Below are positions 1 through 5,082 of a stretch of 5,082 nt of DNA, piece by piece. The translations under genes and the position numbers were made by a program. Below the pieces are notes generated by a model. It had not been told where the DNA came from and did no database searches. It was given only the letters and a program-made list of their open reading frames with translations. How positions within the stretch are numbered: position 1 is the stretch's first letter; each line of letters begins with the position of its first letter. The stretch is from Rhizobium sp. Q54 (lineage in GTDB: Bacteria > Pseudomonadota > Alphaproteobacteria > Rhizobiales > Beijerinckiaceae). The stretch lies in contig CAMDOY010000291.1 in the NCBI GenBank assembly GCA_945903655.1, positions 1-5,082 of the forward strand, written 5' to 3'.

Positions 1-2
1 AG

Positions 3-1499
3 GTCGCGGTCGTCGTGCCCACCACCTTGCTGGCGCGCCAGCACTATCGCAACTTCTGCCAGCGCTTCCAGGGCCTGCCCATCAAGATCGCGCAGATGTC
101 GCGCATGGTCAGCGCCGCTGACATGAAGATCGCGCGCGATGGGCTCGCGTCTGGCGATATCGACATTGTCGTGGGCACCCATGCTGTGCTGGGCAAGGGC
201 GTCGAGTTCCGCGATCTCTCGCTTGTGATCATCGACGAAGAGCAGCACTTCGGCGTCGCCCACAAGGAGAAGCTGAAAACCATGCGCGCGGAGGTGCATA
301 TGCTGACACTGTCAGCCACGCCCATTCCCCGCACCATGCAGCTCGCCATGACCGGCGTGCGCGAACTCTCCATCATCGCGACAGCGCCAGTGGATCGTCT
401 GGCGGTGCGCACTTTCGTCACGCCCTTCGATGAACTCATCGTGCGCGAGGCCCTGTTGCGCGAACGCTATCGCGGCGGTCAGGCCTTTTATGTCTGCCCG
501 CGCATCGAGGATCTGGAGGAGGCCTCCGCCTTCCTGCGCACCTCCGTGCCCGAAGCGAAATTCGTTGTCGCCCACGGGCAGATGGCGGCGACGGAGCTGG
601 AAGAGAAAATGTCGGCCTTTTACGAGGGCAAATACGACATTCTCGTCTCCACCTCGATCATCGAATCCGGCCTCGACATTCCCACTGCGAACACGCTCAT
701 CGTGCATCGCGCGGATATGTTTGGCCTGGCCGCGCTCTATCAGCTGCGCGGACGCGTGGGCCGCTCCAAGACCCGCGCCTTCGCGCTCTTCACCGTGCCC
801 GCCAACCGGCCCGTGACGCCGCAGGCGGACAAGCGCCTGAAGGTTTTGGCCTCGCTGGAATCGCTGGGCGCCGGCTTCCAGCTCGCCAGCCATGATCTGG
901 ATATTCGCGGCGCGGGCAATCTGCTGGGCGACGAGCAGTCGGGCCATATCCGCGAAGTCGGATATGAGCTTTACCAGCAGATGTTGCAAGATGCGATCGA
1001 GGCCCTGAAATCGGGCGCGGAAGCCCCCACCGAGGAGGCCTGGTCGCCCACCATCACCACGGGCGCGCCGGTCACGATCCCCGAGCCCTATGTCCCCGAT
1101 CTGTCCTTGCGCATGCAGCTCTATCGTCGCCTGTCGTCGCTCAAGAGCGAGGAGGAGATCGAGTCCTTCGCGGGCGAGATGATCGACCGTTTCGGGCCGC
1201 TGCCGCCCGAGGTCGAGCAATTGATGAAGCTCGTCTCCATCAAGATGCTCTGCATCCGCGCCCATGTGGAGAAGATCGAGGCGGGGCCGAAGGGCGTCGT
1301 CGTCGCCTTCCGCGACAATTCCTTCGCCAATCCCGCAGGCCTCGTGCGCTTTGTGGCGCAGCAGGGCTCGGAGGCTAAGGTGCGGCCGGACATGCGCGTG
1401 GTTTTCATCCGCGATTTCGACACGCCTGCGGAGCGGCTGGAGGGCGCGCGGGTGCTCATGCGCAAGCTGGTGGGCATCGCCGAGAAGAAGTCGGCCTGA
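3..1499 (+). CDS. mfd: Transcription-repair coupling factor Mfd, C-terminal part (5' end outside window)
   Basis: Mfd is a cytoplasmic ATP-dependent DNA translocase that removes RNA polymerase stalled at lesions and recruits UvrA for nucleotide excision repair. The reading frame is open from base 3, so the start lies upstream. Counting the Val codon at base 15 as residue 1, visible superfamily 2 helicase/translocase motifs are: PTTLLA (2-7, motif Ia), GTHAVLG (54-60), the Walker B box DEEQHFGV (74-81, motif II), SATPIPRTM (100-108, motif III), STSIIESGLDIPTANT (212-227, motif V) and QLRGRVGRS (243-251, motif VI with its arginines). GAGFQLASHDLDIRGAGNLLG (285-305) matches the RecG/Mfd translocation (TRG) region. 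The stretch from about 355 to the end (IPEPYVPDLSLRMQLYRRL onward) fits the C-terminal TRCF domain that masks the UvrA-binding surface. About 498 residues are present, which agrees with the part after motif Ia in full-length family members of about 1150 residues. The C-terminus is intact. The N-terminal UvrB-like and RNA polymerase-interacting domains and Walker A are not in the window. Confidence 0.97.
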   Translation, partial: VAVVVPTTLLARQHYRNFCQRFQGLPIKIAQMSRMVSAADMKIARDGLASGDIDIVVGTHAVLGKGVEFRDLSLVIIDEEQHFGVAHKEKLKTMRAEVHMLTLSATPIPRTMQLAMTGVRELSIIATAPVDRLAVRTFVTPFDELIVREALLRERYRGGQAFYVCPRIEDLEEASAFLRTSVPEAKFVVAHGQMAATELEEKMSAFYEGKYDILVSTSIIESGLDIPTANTLIVHRADMFGLAALYQLRGRVGRSKTRAFALFTVPANRPVTPQADKRLKVLASLESLGAGFQLASHDLDIRGAGNLLGDEQSGHIREVGYELYQQMLQDAIEALKSGAEAPTEEAWSPTITTGAPVTIPEPYVPDLSLRMQLYRRLSSLKSEEEIESFAGEMIDRFGPLPPEVEQLMKLVSIKMLCIRAHVEKIEAGPKGVVVAFRDNSFANPAGLVRFVAQQGSEAKVRPDMRVVFIRDFDTPAERLEGARVLMRKLVGIAEKKSA

Positions 1500-1514
1500 G
1501 CTTAGGCTCAGGCC
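1493..1514. terminator. Perfect hairpin spanning both convergent stop codons, possible bidirectional terminator
   Basis: GGCCTGAGC (1493-1501) is exactly complementary to GCTCAGGCC (1506-1514) across a four-base TTAG loop, giving a 9-bp stem. The stem includes the mfd stop TGA (1497-1499) and the DsbA-like gene's stop (1508-1510 read on the minus strand), and these two codons pair with each other. Neither side has a clean run of T. The minus-strand transcript leaving the stem has a modest pyrimidine tract (GACTTCTTC), while the plus strand has none. It sits where a shared terminator between convergent genes is expected, but it is not a textbook Rho-independent terminator. Confidence 0.45.
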
Positions 1515-2167
1515 TGCATGGGTTCGGCGGCGGCCTTGCGGATCGCGTCCGCCAGAACCTCCGGCGGCTGGGCGCCCGACACGCCAAAGCGGCCCGCCAG
1601 AATGAAGAAGGGCACGCCGGAGACGCCAAGGCGCACGGCGCTGGCGATCTCCTGCTGAACGGCGACGGCGTCCTGATTGGTGTCCAGCGCCGCGCGGATC
1701 GCCTTGGCGTCGAGGCCATGTTCGCCCGCGAGTTTCGCCAGGAGATCGCGGTCGCCGATGTCTGCGCCTTCGATGAAGTAGAGGGTGAAGAGCCGGTCCA
1801 CCAGGGCGGTCTGCGCCCCATGGGGCTGCGCCCAGCGGATCACGCGATGGGCGTCGAGCGTATTGGGGGAACGTTCGATCTTGTCGAGGGCGAAGGGGAT
1901 GCCCGCCTCAGCGCCGACGCCCTTCAGCCGCTCATGGATCGCGGCGATTTTCTCAGGCCCGAATTTCTTCGCCATATAGTCTCGCCGGGAGACGCCGCCT
2001 TGCGGGATGGTCGGGTCTAGCTGGAAAGGACGCCAGTTCAGCTCCACCTTCAGTTCGGGCACAAGCGCCAGCGCCTGTTCCAGCTTGCGCTTGCCCACGA
2101 AGCACCAGGGGCAGACGACGTCCGAGACAACGTCGATGGTGATGCTGGCGCGGTGATCGTCACTCAT
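1508..2167 (-). CDS. DsbA-family (FrnE-like) thiol oxidoreductase, cytoplasmic
   Basis: This is a 219-residue thioredoxin-fold protein of the DsbA superfamily, in the FrnE / 2-hydroxychromene-2-carboxylate isomerase-like branch. The N-terminal strand ITIDVVSDVVCPWCFVGKRKLEQAL (9-33) holds the redox active site C19-P-W-C22. SPNTLDAHRVIRWA (100-113) is the characteristic helical-insertion motif of FrnE-like proteins, and GVSGVPFFIL (181-190) supplies the cis-proline loop (V185-P186). GAQPPEVL (198-205) is the usual C-terminal signature. The length is normal for the family. There is no signal peptide, so it should act in the cytoplasm, unlike true DsbA. C19 and C22 are its only cysteines, so the second C-terminal cysteine pair described for Deinococcus FrnE is missing. 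The ATG at 2167 follows a good ribosome-binding site. It lies 22 bases downstream of the yejA-like gene on the same strand, probably in one operon. The family assignment is firm; the substrate is unknown, and a glutathione-linked isomerase role cannot be excluded, although the CPWC pair favours disulfide chemistry. Confidence 0.93.
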   Translation of the reverse strand: MSDDHRASITIDVVSDVVCPWCFVGKRKLEQALALVPELKVELNWRPFQLDPTIPQGGVSRRDYMAKKFGPEKIAAIHERLKGVGAEAGIPFALDKIERSPNTLDAHRVIRWAQPHGAQTALVDRLFTLYFIEGADIGDRDLLAKLAGEHGLDAKAIRAALDTNQDAVAVQQEIASAVRLGVSGVPFFILAGRFGVSGAQPPEVLADAIRKAAAEPMQA

Positions 2168-2180
2168 GGGTCATCCTCGT
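2168..2180 (-). promoter_or_regulatory. Ribosome-binding site of the DsbA-like gene
   Basis: Read on the minus strand, the bases before the start are ACGAGGATGACCC then ATG. GAGG lies 7 bases upstream of the ATG, which is good Shine-Dalgarno spacing. This supports the start at 2167 and shows independent translation initiation inside the short gap after the yejA-like stop codon. Confidence 0.7.
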
Positions 2181-2189
2181 GTCAGATCG

Positions 2190-4013
2190 TCAGGGCGCCT
2201 GGCGCCACCATGAATCCAGTGTGAAGCCGAAGAGATGCGGCGCATAGCGCGGTGTTTGCGCGGGGTGGGCGAGCCTGGCTGAATAGGCGAACCATTGTTC
2301 CGAGGCATGGAACAGGGGCACGACATAGAAGCCTGACAATAGCACCCGATCATAGGCGCGCACCACCGTGACGAAATCCTCATGGGAGCGCGCCGCCAGC
2401 ATGTCGGCGATGAGCCCGTCGATGGCGGGGGAGCGGGCGCCCGCCAGATTGAAGGAGGCTTCCTGATCGGCGCTTGTGGAGCCCCAGCGCGAGCGTTGCT
2501 CGTTGCCCGGCGAGGCCGAGGCCACCCAGGTTCCGATCATCATGTCGAATTCGAATTTCTGGCGGCGGCGCTGGTATTGCACCTCGTCCACCAGCCGCAC
2601 CCGCGCCTCGACCCCGATGCGCGCCAGCGAACCCGCGAAGTTCACCGCCAGCCGCTCCTGCGCCCGGTCGCCCACCATGATCTCGAAGGCGAAGGGCGCG
2701 CCCGTCGTCTTGTTGCGCAGGGCGCCGTCGCGCACGGCGTAGCCCGCCTGATTGAGAAGCGCGAGCGCCTTGCGGGCGGTGTCGCGGTCGCGGCCCGTGC
2801 CATCGTGCTGGGGCGGCGTCCATGCGCCTTCCATGATGTCAGCGCGCACAGCGCCGGGCCAGCGGGCCAGCAAGTCGCGCTCGCGGGGGCTGGCGGGGCG
2901 GGCGCTGGAGGAAAGTTCGGAATCGTCGAAGAAGCTCTTCGTGCGCGTGTAGAGCCCGCCGAAGAGGTTCACATTGATCCATTCGAAATCGAACATATAG
3001 CTCAGCGCCTCGCGCACCCGCGCATCCCGGAACAGGGGGCGGCGGGTGTTGAAGGCGAAGCCTTGCAGGCCCTTGGGCAGGCCCAAAGCGCCGCGCTCGA
3101 TCTTCATGCGGCCATCGCGGATGGCGGGGAAGTCGTAGCCGTTGCGCCAGCGCGAGGGGTTTGTCTCGTCCCGGTAATCGACGAGCCCGGCCTTGAAGGC
3201 CTCGTAGAGCGAGGTCGCGTCGCGGAAATATTCGATGCGGATCTCGTCGAAATTGTAGAGCCCCTTGCTGGTGGGCAGATCCGTGCCCCAGTAATCGGGA
3301 TTGCGCTTGAGGGTAAGGCTCTGGCCCGGCTCCATGGCTGCGATGACATAGGGGCCGGAGCCCACGGGGATGGTCAGGCTCGTTTCGCTGAACCTTTCGA
3401 TATCCGTGTGCTTTTGCGACAACACCGGCATCAGGGCGAGGATCAGCGGCAGCTCCAGATCGCCCGCGCCGGTCAGATCATAGCGCAGGGTCAGGTCGTC
3501 CGGCGTCTCCAGCGCCTTCACCAGGGAGAAGGCGGAGCGATATTGCGGCCGCCCCTTGCTCTTCAGGAGATCGAAGGTGAAGCGCACATCCTTGGCGGTG
3601 ATCGGCGTTCCATCAGAAAAGCGCGCGCGCGGATCGAGGCGGAAGGTCACATGGGAGCGGTCGGCGTCGGTCTCGATGGTCTGTGCGATCTGGCCGTAGA
3701 GGGCGAAGGGCTCGTCCAGATTGCGCGCCATAAGCGCCTGGAAAATATTGCCATTGAGCCCCTGGGCGGTGGAGCCCGCCTTCAGGTTGAAGGGGTTGAG
3801 GCTGTCGAAGGCGCCTTGTGCGCCGATCACCAGGCGTCCGCCCTTGGGGGCCCCGGGGTTGGCGTAGGGCAGGTGGGTGAAGTCGGCCGGCAGCGCCGGG
3901 TCGCCATGCATGGCGATTCCATGGGCAGGCTCTCCGCCCAGGGCAGGGTGGAGACTTGCCGCAAACAGCGCCAGCAGAGCCCCGGCGAAGAGGCGAATCG
4001 CTCGTTTTTTCAT
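2190..4013 (-). CDS. yejA: YejA-like periplasmic oligopeptide-binding protein (ABC transporter solute-binding family 5)
   Basis: This 607-residue exported binding protein of solute-binding family 5 is close in length and layout to E. coli YejA, the binding component of the YejABEF importer that takes up peptides, including microcin C. The N-terminus is a Sec signal peptide: basic MKKRAIR, hydrophobic LFAGALLALFAAS, and likely cleavage after ALG (24-26). There is no lipobox cysteine, so the mature protein should be soluble in the periplasm. YANPGAPKGGRL (50-61) is the YejA/OppA-type entry strand. ARFSDGTPITAKDVRFTFDLL (130-150) is the family 5 signature. GSGPYV (218-223), NPDYWG (238-243) and FNTRRPLFRDARVREALSYMFDFEWIN (321-347) match conserved positions of YejA proteins, and the protein ends in LDSWWRQAP. 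Only GAGG, two bases from the ATG, resembles a ribosome-binding site, so the start rests mainly on the signal peptide. No yejB, yejE or yejF gene lies in the window: the upstream neighbour is divergent ialB, and the downstream one is the DsbA-like gene. The actual ligand is not determined by the sequence. Confidence 0.95.
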   Translation of the reverse strand: MKKRAIRLFAGALLALFAASLHPALGGEPAHGIAMHGDPALPADFTHLPYANPGAPKGGRLVIGAQGAFDSLNPFNLKAGSTAQGLNGNIFQALMARNLDEPFALYGQIAQTIETDADRSHVTFRLDPRARFSDGTPITAKDVRFTFDLLKSKGRPQYRSAFSLVKALETPDDLTLRYDLTGAGDLELPLILALMPVLSQKHTDIERFSETSLTIPVGSGPYVIAAMEPGQSLTLKRNPDYWGTDLPTSKGLYNFDEIRIEYFRDATSLYEAFKAGLVDYRDETNPSRWRNGYDFPAIRDGRMKIERGALGLPKGLQGFAFNTRRPLFRDARVREALSYMFDFEWINVNLFGGLYTRTKSFFDDSELSSSARPASPRERDLLARWPGAVRADIMEGAWTPPQHDGTGRDRDTARKALALLNQAGYAVRDGALRNKTTGAPFAFEIMVGDRAQERLAVNFAGSLARIGVEARVRLVDEVQYQRRRQKFEFDMMIGTWVASASPGNEQRSRWGSTSADQEASFNLAGARSPAIDGLIADMLAARSHEDFVTVVRAYDRVLLSGFYVVPLFHASEQWFAYSARLAHPAQTPRYAPHLFGFTLDSWWRQAP

Positions 4014-4075
4014 GGCCTCAGACTAAAGAAATGCGCTTGCGTCGTCATCGTTGGCTTTTCTGCTTTGAATTGGTC

Positions 4076-4104
4076 TTTTTTCAGCCTGAGAACCGCTGGA
4101 AAAA
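4076..4104 (+). repeat. Inverted repeat with T/A-rich arms in the divergent spacer
   Basis: TTTTTTCAGC (4076-4085) and GCTGGAAAAA (4095-4104) are complementary at nine of ten positions around a nine-base loop. The remaining pair is T4081-G4099, which becomes a U-G wobble in a plus-strand RNA, so the stem is fully paired in that sense only. It could be a protein-binding site or a transcript hairpin. Being AT-rich in a GC-rich context it is less likely to be pure chance, but no function is shown. Confidence 0.4.
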
Positions 4105-4116
4105 GCTTCGCGAAGC
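4105..4116. repeat. 12-bp perfect palindrome GCTTCGCGAAGC
   Basis: GCTTCGCGAAGC is identical to its own reverse complement and immediately follows the T/A-rich inverted repeat. It overlaps by one base the weak minus-strand -10 candidate at 4116-4121. That placement would suit an operator for the yejA-like gene, but the palindrome is short and no matching regulator is encoded nearby. Confidence 0.3.
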
Positions 4117-4159
4117 AGATATGAGGGCGCTGTCAACATGTCGCCGTATTCAGGGATGA

Positions 4160-4186
4160 AGAGCGAACGCTTCTAGCGTCGGCTCT
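4160..4186. repeat. Imperfect inverted repeat upstream of ialB
   Basis: AGAGC (4160-4164) pairs with GCTCT (4182-4186), and ACGCT (4167-4171) pairs with AGCGT (4175-4179), with a two-by-two internal mismatch and a three-base loop. Ten pairs form over 27 bases. It may fold in a transcript or act as a DNA site; it is not followed by a T run, so it is not an intrinsic terminator. Confidence 0.35.
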
Positions 4187-4196
4187 GATCGGCGCG

Positions 4197-4213
4197 GGGC
4201 GCACGGTGCGCCC
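4197..4213. repeat. 17-bp GC-rich palindrome GGGCGCACGGTGCGCCC
   Basis: GGGCGCAC (4197-4204) and GTGCGCCC (4206-4213) are perfect inverted copies around one central base. The palindrome ends five bases before TATCAT (4219-4224), a near-consensus -10 element on the plus strand. This arrangement would fit an operator or activator site at an ialB promoter lacking a normal -35. It could equally be a hairpin in a longer leader. No regulator can be named. Confidence 0.4.
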
Positions 4214-4236
4214 GCCCGTATCATCCATTCTCGAAT

Positions 4237-4250
4237 TGCGGCTCGCCGCA
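4237..4250 (+). repeat. Small GC hairpin in the ialB leader
   Basis: TGCGG (4237-4241) pairs with CCGCA (4246-4250) around a CTCG tetraloop. It lies 32 bases upstream of the ialB ATG and leaves the ribosome-binding site free. Short hairpins like this are common by chance in GC-rich DNA. Confidence 0.25.
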
Positions 4251-4270
4251 GGTCGCCGGACAGAAGATTG

Positions 4271-4282
4271 AAAGGAACACGC
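4271..4282 (+). promoter_or_regulatory. Ribosome-binding site fixing the ialB start
   Basis: AAAGGAA (4271-4277) is a strong Shine-Dalgarno sequence; its GGA ends six bases before ATG 4283. An in-frame TTG at 4268 overlaps the upstream edge of this element and has no comparable site of its own, so ATG 4283 is chosen as the start. Confidence 0.8.
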
Positions 4283-5011
4283 ATGCCCGTTTCCATTAAG
4301 CGCATCGGCGCGGTCCTGCTGGCGGCCAGCTTATTCACCTCCGCTCAGGGCGCCTTCGCTCAGGCGCCTGCCCCCAAGCCCGCTCAGCCTGCAGCACCCA
4401 AGCCCGCTCAGCCGGCCCCGCAGCCTGCGCCCCAGGCGGCGCCCGCGCCTGCCGCCAATCAGGTGAACCTGCAGCCCTCCCAGTCCGACTGGACCAAGGT
4501 TTGCGGCAAGGATCAGGCCGCCAACAAGGAAATCTGCTACACGACCCGCGACTTCGGTCAGGCCCCCGATCAGCCTCCGGTGCTGGCTATCGCGGTTTAT
4601 GACGTGAAGGGCGACGACAACCGGATTGTCCGCTTGCTCTTGCCTCCGGCTTTGCTGCTGCGTCCGGGCATCCGCTTTTCCGTGGACAAGGGCGCGGCCA
4701 TCGAGGGGTCCTTCGAGATCTGTTTCCCCAACGGCTGCTTCGCTGAAGCCAAGGTGCGCGGTCCTTCGGTCGACCAGATCAAGAAGGGTTCCGCCATGAA
4801 CATCTTCGTCAAGAACCAGTTCAACAATGAAATCGCCTTCGTTGTGCCCCTGGGTGGATTCGCCAGGGCCTTCGATGGGCCTCCTATTGACCCCAAGGTG
4901 CTTGAAGACCAGCAGAATCAGTTGCGTGAAGAGATGCAGAAGCGCGCTGAGGAAGAGCGCAAGCGTCTGGAAGCGCAGACCCCGGCTCCCGCTGGCGCCG
5001 CGCCCCGGTGA
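4283..5011 (+). CDS. IalB-family (invasion associated locus B) exported protein
   Basis: This 242-residue protein belongs to the IalB family, exported proteins widespread in Hyphomicrobiales and named after the Bartonella erythrocyte-invasion factor; in free-living species the role is largely unknown. A Sec signal peptide (MPVSIKRIGAVLLAASLFTSAQGAFA) is predicted to be cut after AFA (24-26). Residues 27-58 form a low-complexity Pro/Ala/Gln linker that includes two copies of PKPAQPA. The IalB domain runs from about W70 to 200, with four cysteines, C74, C85, C147 and C152, which could form two disulfides in the periplasm. Core motifs include WTKVCGKD, KEICYTTRDFG, RLLLPPALLLRPGIRFSVD, CFPNGCFAEA and IAFVVPLGGFARAFDG. 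Residues 204-231 are highly charged (Gln/Glu/Arg/Lys) and probably form a helix or coiled coil, followed by a short Pro/Ala tail. It is divergent from the yejA-like gene and ends in its own terminator, so it is probably monocistronic. The family call is strong. A virulence role should not be inferred from the name. Confidence 0.92.
   Translation: MPVSIKRIGAVLLAASLFTSAQGAFAQAPAPKPAQPAAPKPAQPAPQPAPQAAPAPAANQVNLQPSQSDWTKVCGKDQAANKEICYTTRDFGQAPDQPPVLAIAVYDVKGDDNRIVRLLLPPALLLRPGIRFSVDKGAAIEGSFEICFPNGCFAEAKVRGPSVDQIKKGSAMNIFVKNQFNNEIAFVVPLGGFARAFDGPPIDPKVLEDQQNQLREEMQKRAEEERKRLEAQTPAPAGAAPR
4373..4413 (+). repeat. Tandem 24-base-period repeat coding for the IalB linker
   Basis: The 17-base string CCCAAGCCCGCTCAGCC occurs at 4373-4389 and again, identical, at 4397-4413, a period of 24 bases or eight codons. 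It encodes two PKPAQPA units in the Pro/Ala-rich linker. Identity at synonymous positions suggests a recent duplication or slippage event, so linker length may vary between strains. Confidence 0.7.
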
Positions 5012-5049
5012 GGGCGCGCTGGCTAAGACCACTTTGAGCTGAAGAACAG

Positions 5050-5082
5050 AAAGAGCGCGCGGGGATCCGGGCGCTCTTTTTT
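5050..5082 (+). terminator. Rho-independent terminator after ialB
   Basis: AAAGAGCGC (5050-5058) pairs perfectly with GCGCTCTTT (5071-5079) around a 12-base loop that contains the palindrome GGATCC. The 3' arm runs into an uninterrupted T tract (5077-5082) that reaches the window edge. It lies 38 bases after the ialB stop codon, as expected for the end of that transcript. The opposite strand also exits into a pyrimidine-rich stretch (CTGTTCTTC), so it might serve a convergent gene beyond the window. Confidence 0.88.

Larger units (their letters stand above)
4014..4282. promoter_or_regulatory. Divergent intergenic region between the yejA-like gene and ialB
   Basis: These 269 bases separate the starts of two divergent genes, so promoters for both should lie here. 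Composition is mixed: 4021-4104 is much richer in A/T than the rest of the window, whereas 4187-4260 is very GC-rich. A perfect TTGACA occurs on the minus strand (4136 down to 4131), but no good -10 element sits 16-18 bases beyond it. A weaker minus-strand alternative is GCGACA (4144-4139) with TATCTG (4121-4116) at 17 bases. On the plus strand TATCAT (4219-4224) is one base from the -10 consensus but lacks a recognisable -35. No convincing reading frame, tRNA or known riboswitch was seen in the stretch. Confidence 0.55.

Noticed and set aside
312..1265. A 317-codon minus-strand open frame inside mfd.
   Set aside because: It lies wholly opposite conserved Mfd helicase motifs, its product is Arg/Gly/Ala/His-rich without motifs, and it has no plausible function of its own.
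2382..4124. A 580-codon open frame on the plus strand covering nearly the whole yejA-like gene.
   Set aside because: It is antisense to a gene with clear family motifs and a signal peptide. Its translation is low-complexity Ala/Gly/Arg/Glu/Val with no recognisable domain, as expected for antisense frames in GC-rich coding DNA.
4108..4136. A sigma-70 promoter for the yejA-like gene based on the perfect TTGACA on the minus strand.
   Set aside because: At spacings of 16-18 bases the -10 positions read TTCGCG, TCGCGA or CGCGAA, none resembling TATAAT. The hexamer alone is not enough to call a promoter.
4268..4282. TTG at 4268 as the ialB start, adding five residues (MKGTR).
   Set aside because: The Shine-Dalgarno AAAGGAA lies inside this extension and is correctly spaced for ATG 4283. 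Starting at the TTG would leave it without a ribosome-binding site.
4331..5032. A 233-codon minus-strand open frame opposite ialB.
   Set aside because: The ialB strand shows a ribosome-binding site, signal peptide and family motifs. The reverse frame gives Gly/Arg/Leu low-complexity sequence, including a mirror of the Pro/Ala linker.
5063..5068. GGATCC palindrome in the loop of the final terminator as a sign of a cloning junction or special site.
   Set aside because: A six-base palindrome is expected by chance, and it sits naturally within the loop of a normal intrinsic terminator with sequence on both sides consistent with the genome.
1..5082. A novel multi-gene system such as a defence island, biosynthetic cluster or mobile element.
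   Set aside because: All coding regions belong to well-known families with normal lengths, there are no integrases, transposases, attachment-site duplications or unusual base composition, and the only non-coding stretch of note is a 269-base divergent promoter region.

Overview
This GC-rich window reads like an ordinary chromosomal segment of an alphaproteobacterium, most likely in the order Hyphomicrobiales (Rhizobiales). The support is an IalB-family exported protein, which is typical of that order, a YejA-type binding protein of the form common in rhizobia-like genomes, and strongly G/C-biased third codon positions. No genus can be named from the sequence alone. I see no mobile element, CRISPR array, tRNA or rRNA, phage gene or defence gene.

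Layout, left to right. (1) Bases 3-1499, plus strand: the C-terminal part (roughly 40-45%) of Mfd, the transcription-repair coupling factor; its beginning lies outside the window. (2) Bases 1508-2167, minus strand: a cytoplasmic DsbA-family (FrnE-like) thioredoxin-fold protein with a CPWC active site. It converges on mfd with only 8 bases between the genes, and a perfect hairpin covers both stop codons. (3) Bases 2190-4013, minus strand: a YejA-like periplasmic oligopeptide-binding protein (solute-binding family 5) with a signal peptide. It lies 22 bases upstream of the DsbA-like gene, so the two are probably co-transcribed. (4) Bases 4014-4282: a divergent intergenic region with an AT-rich block and several inverted repeats. 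(5) Bases 4283-5011, plus strand: an IalB-family secreted protein with a Pro/Ala-rich linker. (6) Bases 5050-5082: a strong intrinsic terminator.

The genes do not form one obvious pathway. The yejA/dsbA-like pair may be an operon, but no yejBEF permease or ATPase genes are present, so the binding protein is separated from its transporter here. The 269-base divergent region is the only substantial non-coding stretch, and it should hold promoters for both the yejA-like gene and ialB. I found no convincing previously undescribed system. The observations that merit a second look are small: the paired stop codons, the inverted repeats before ialB, and the orphan binding protein.
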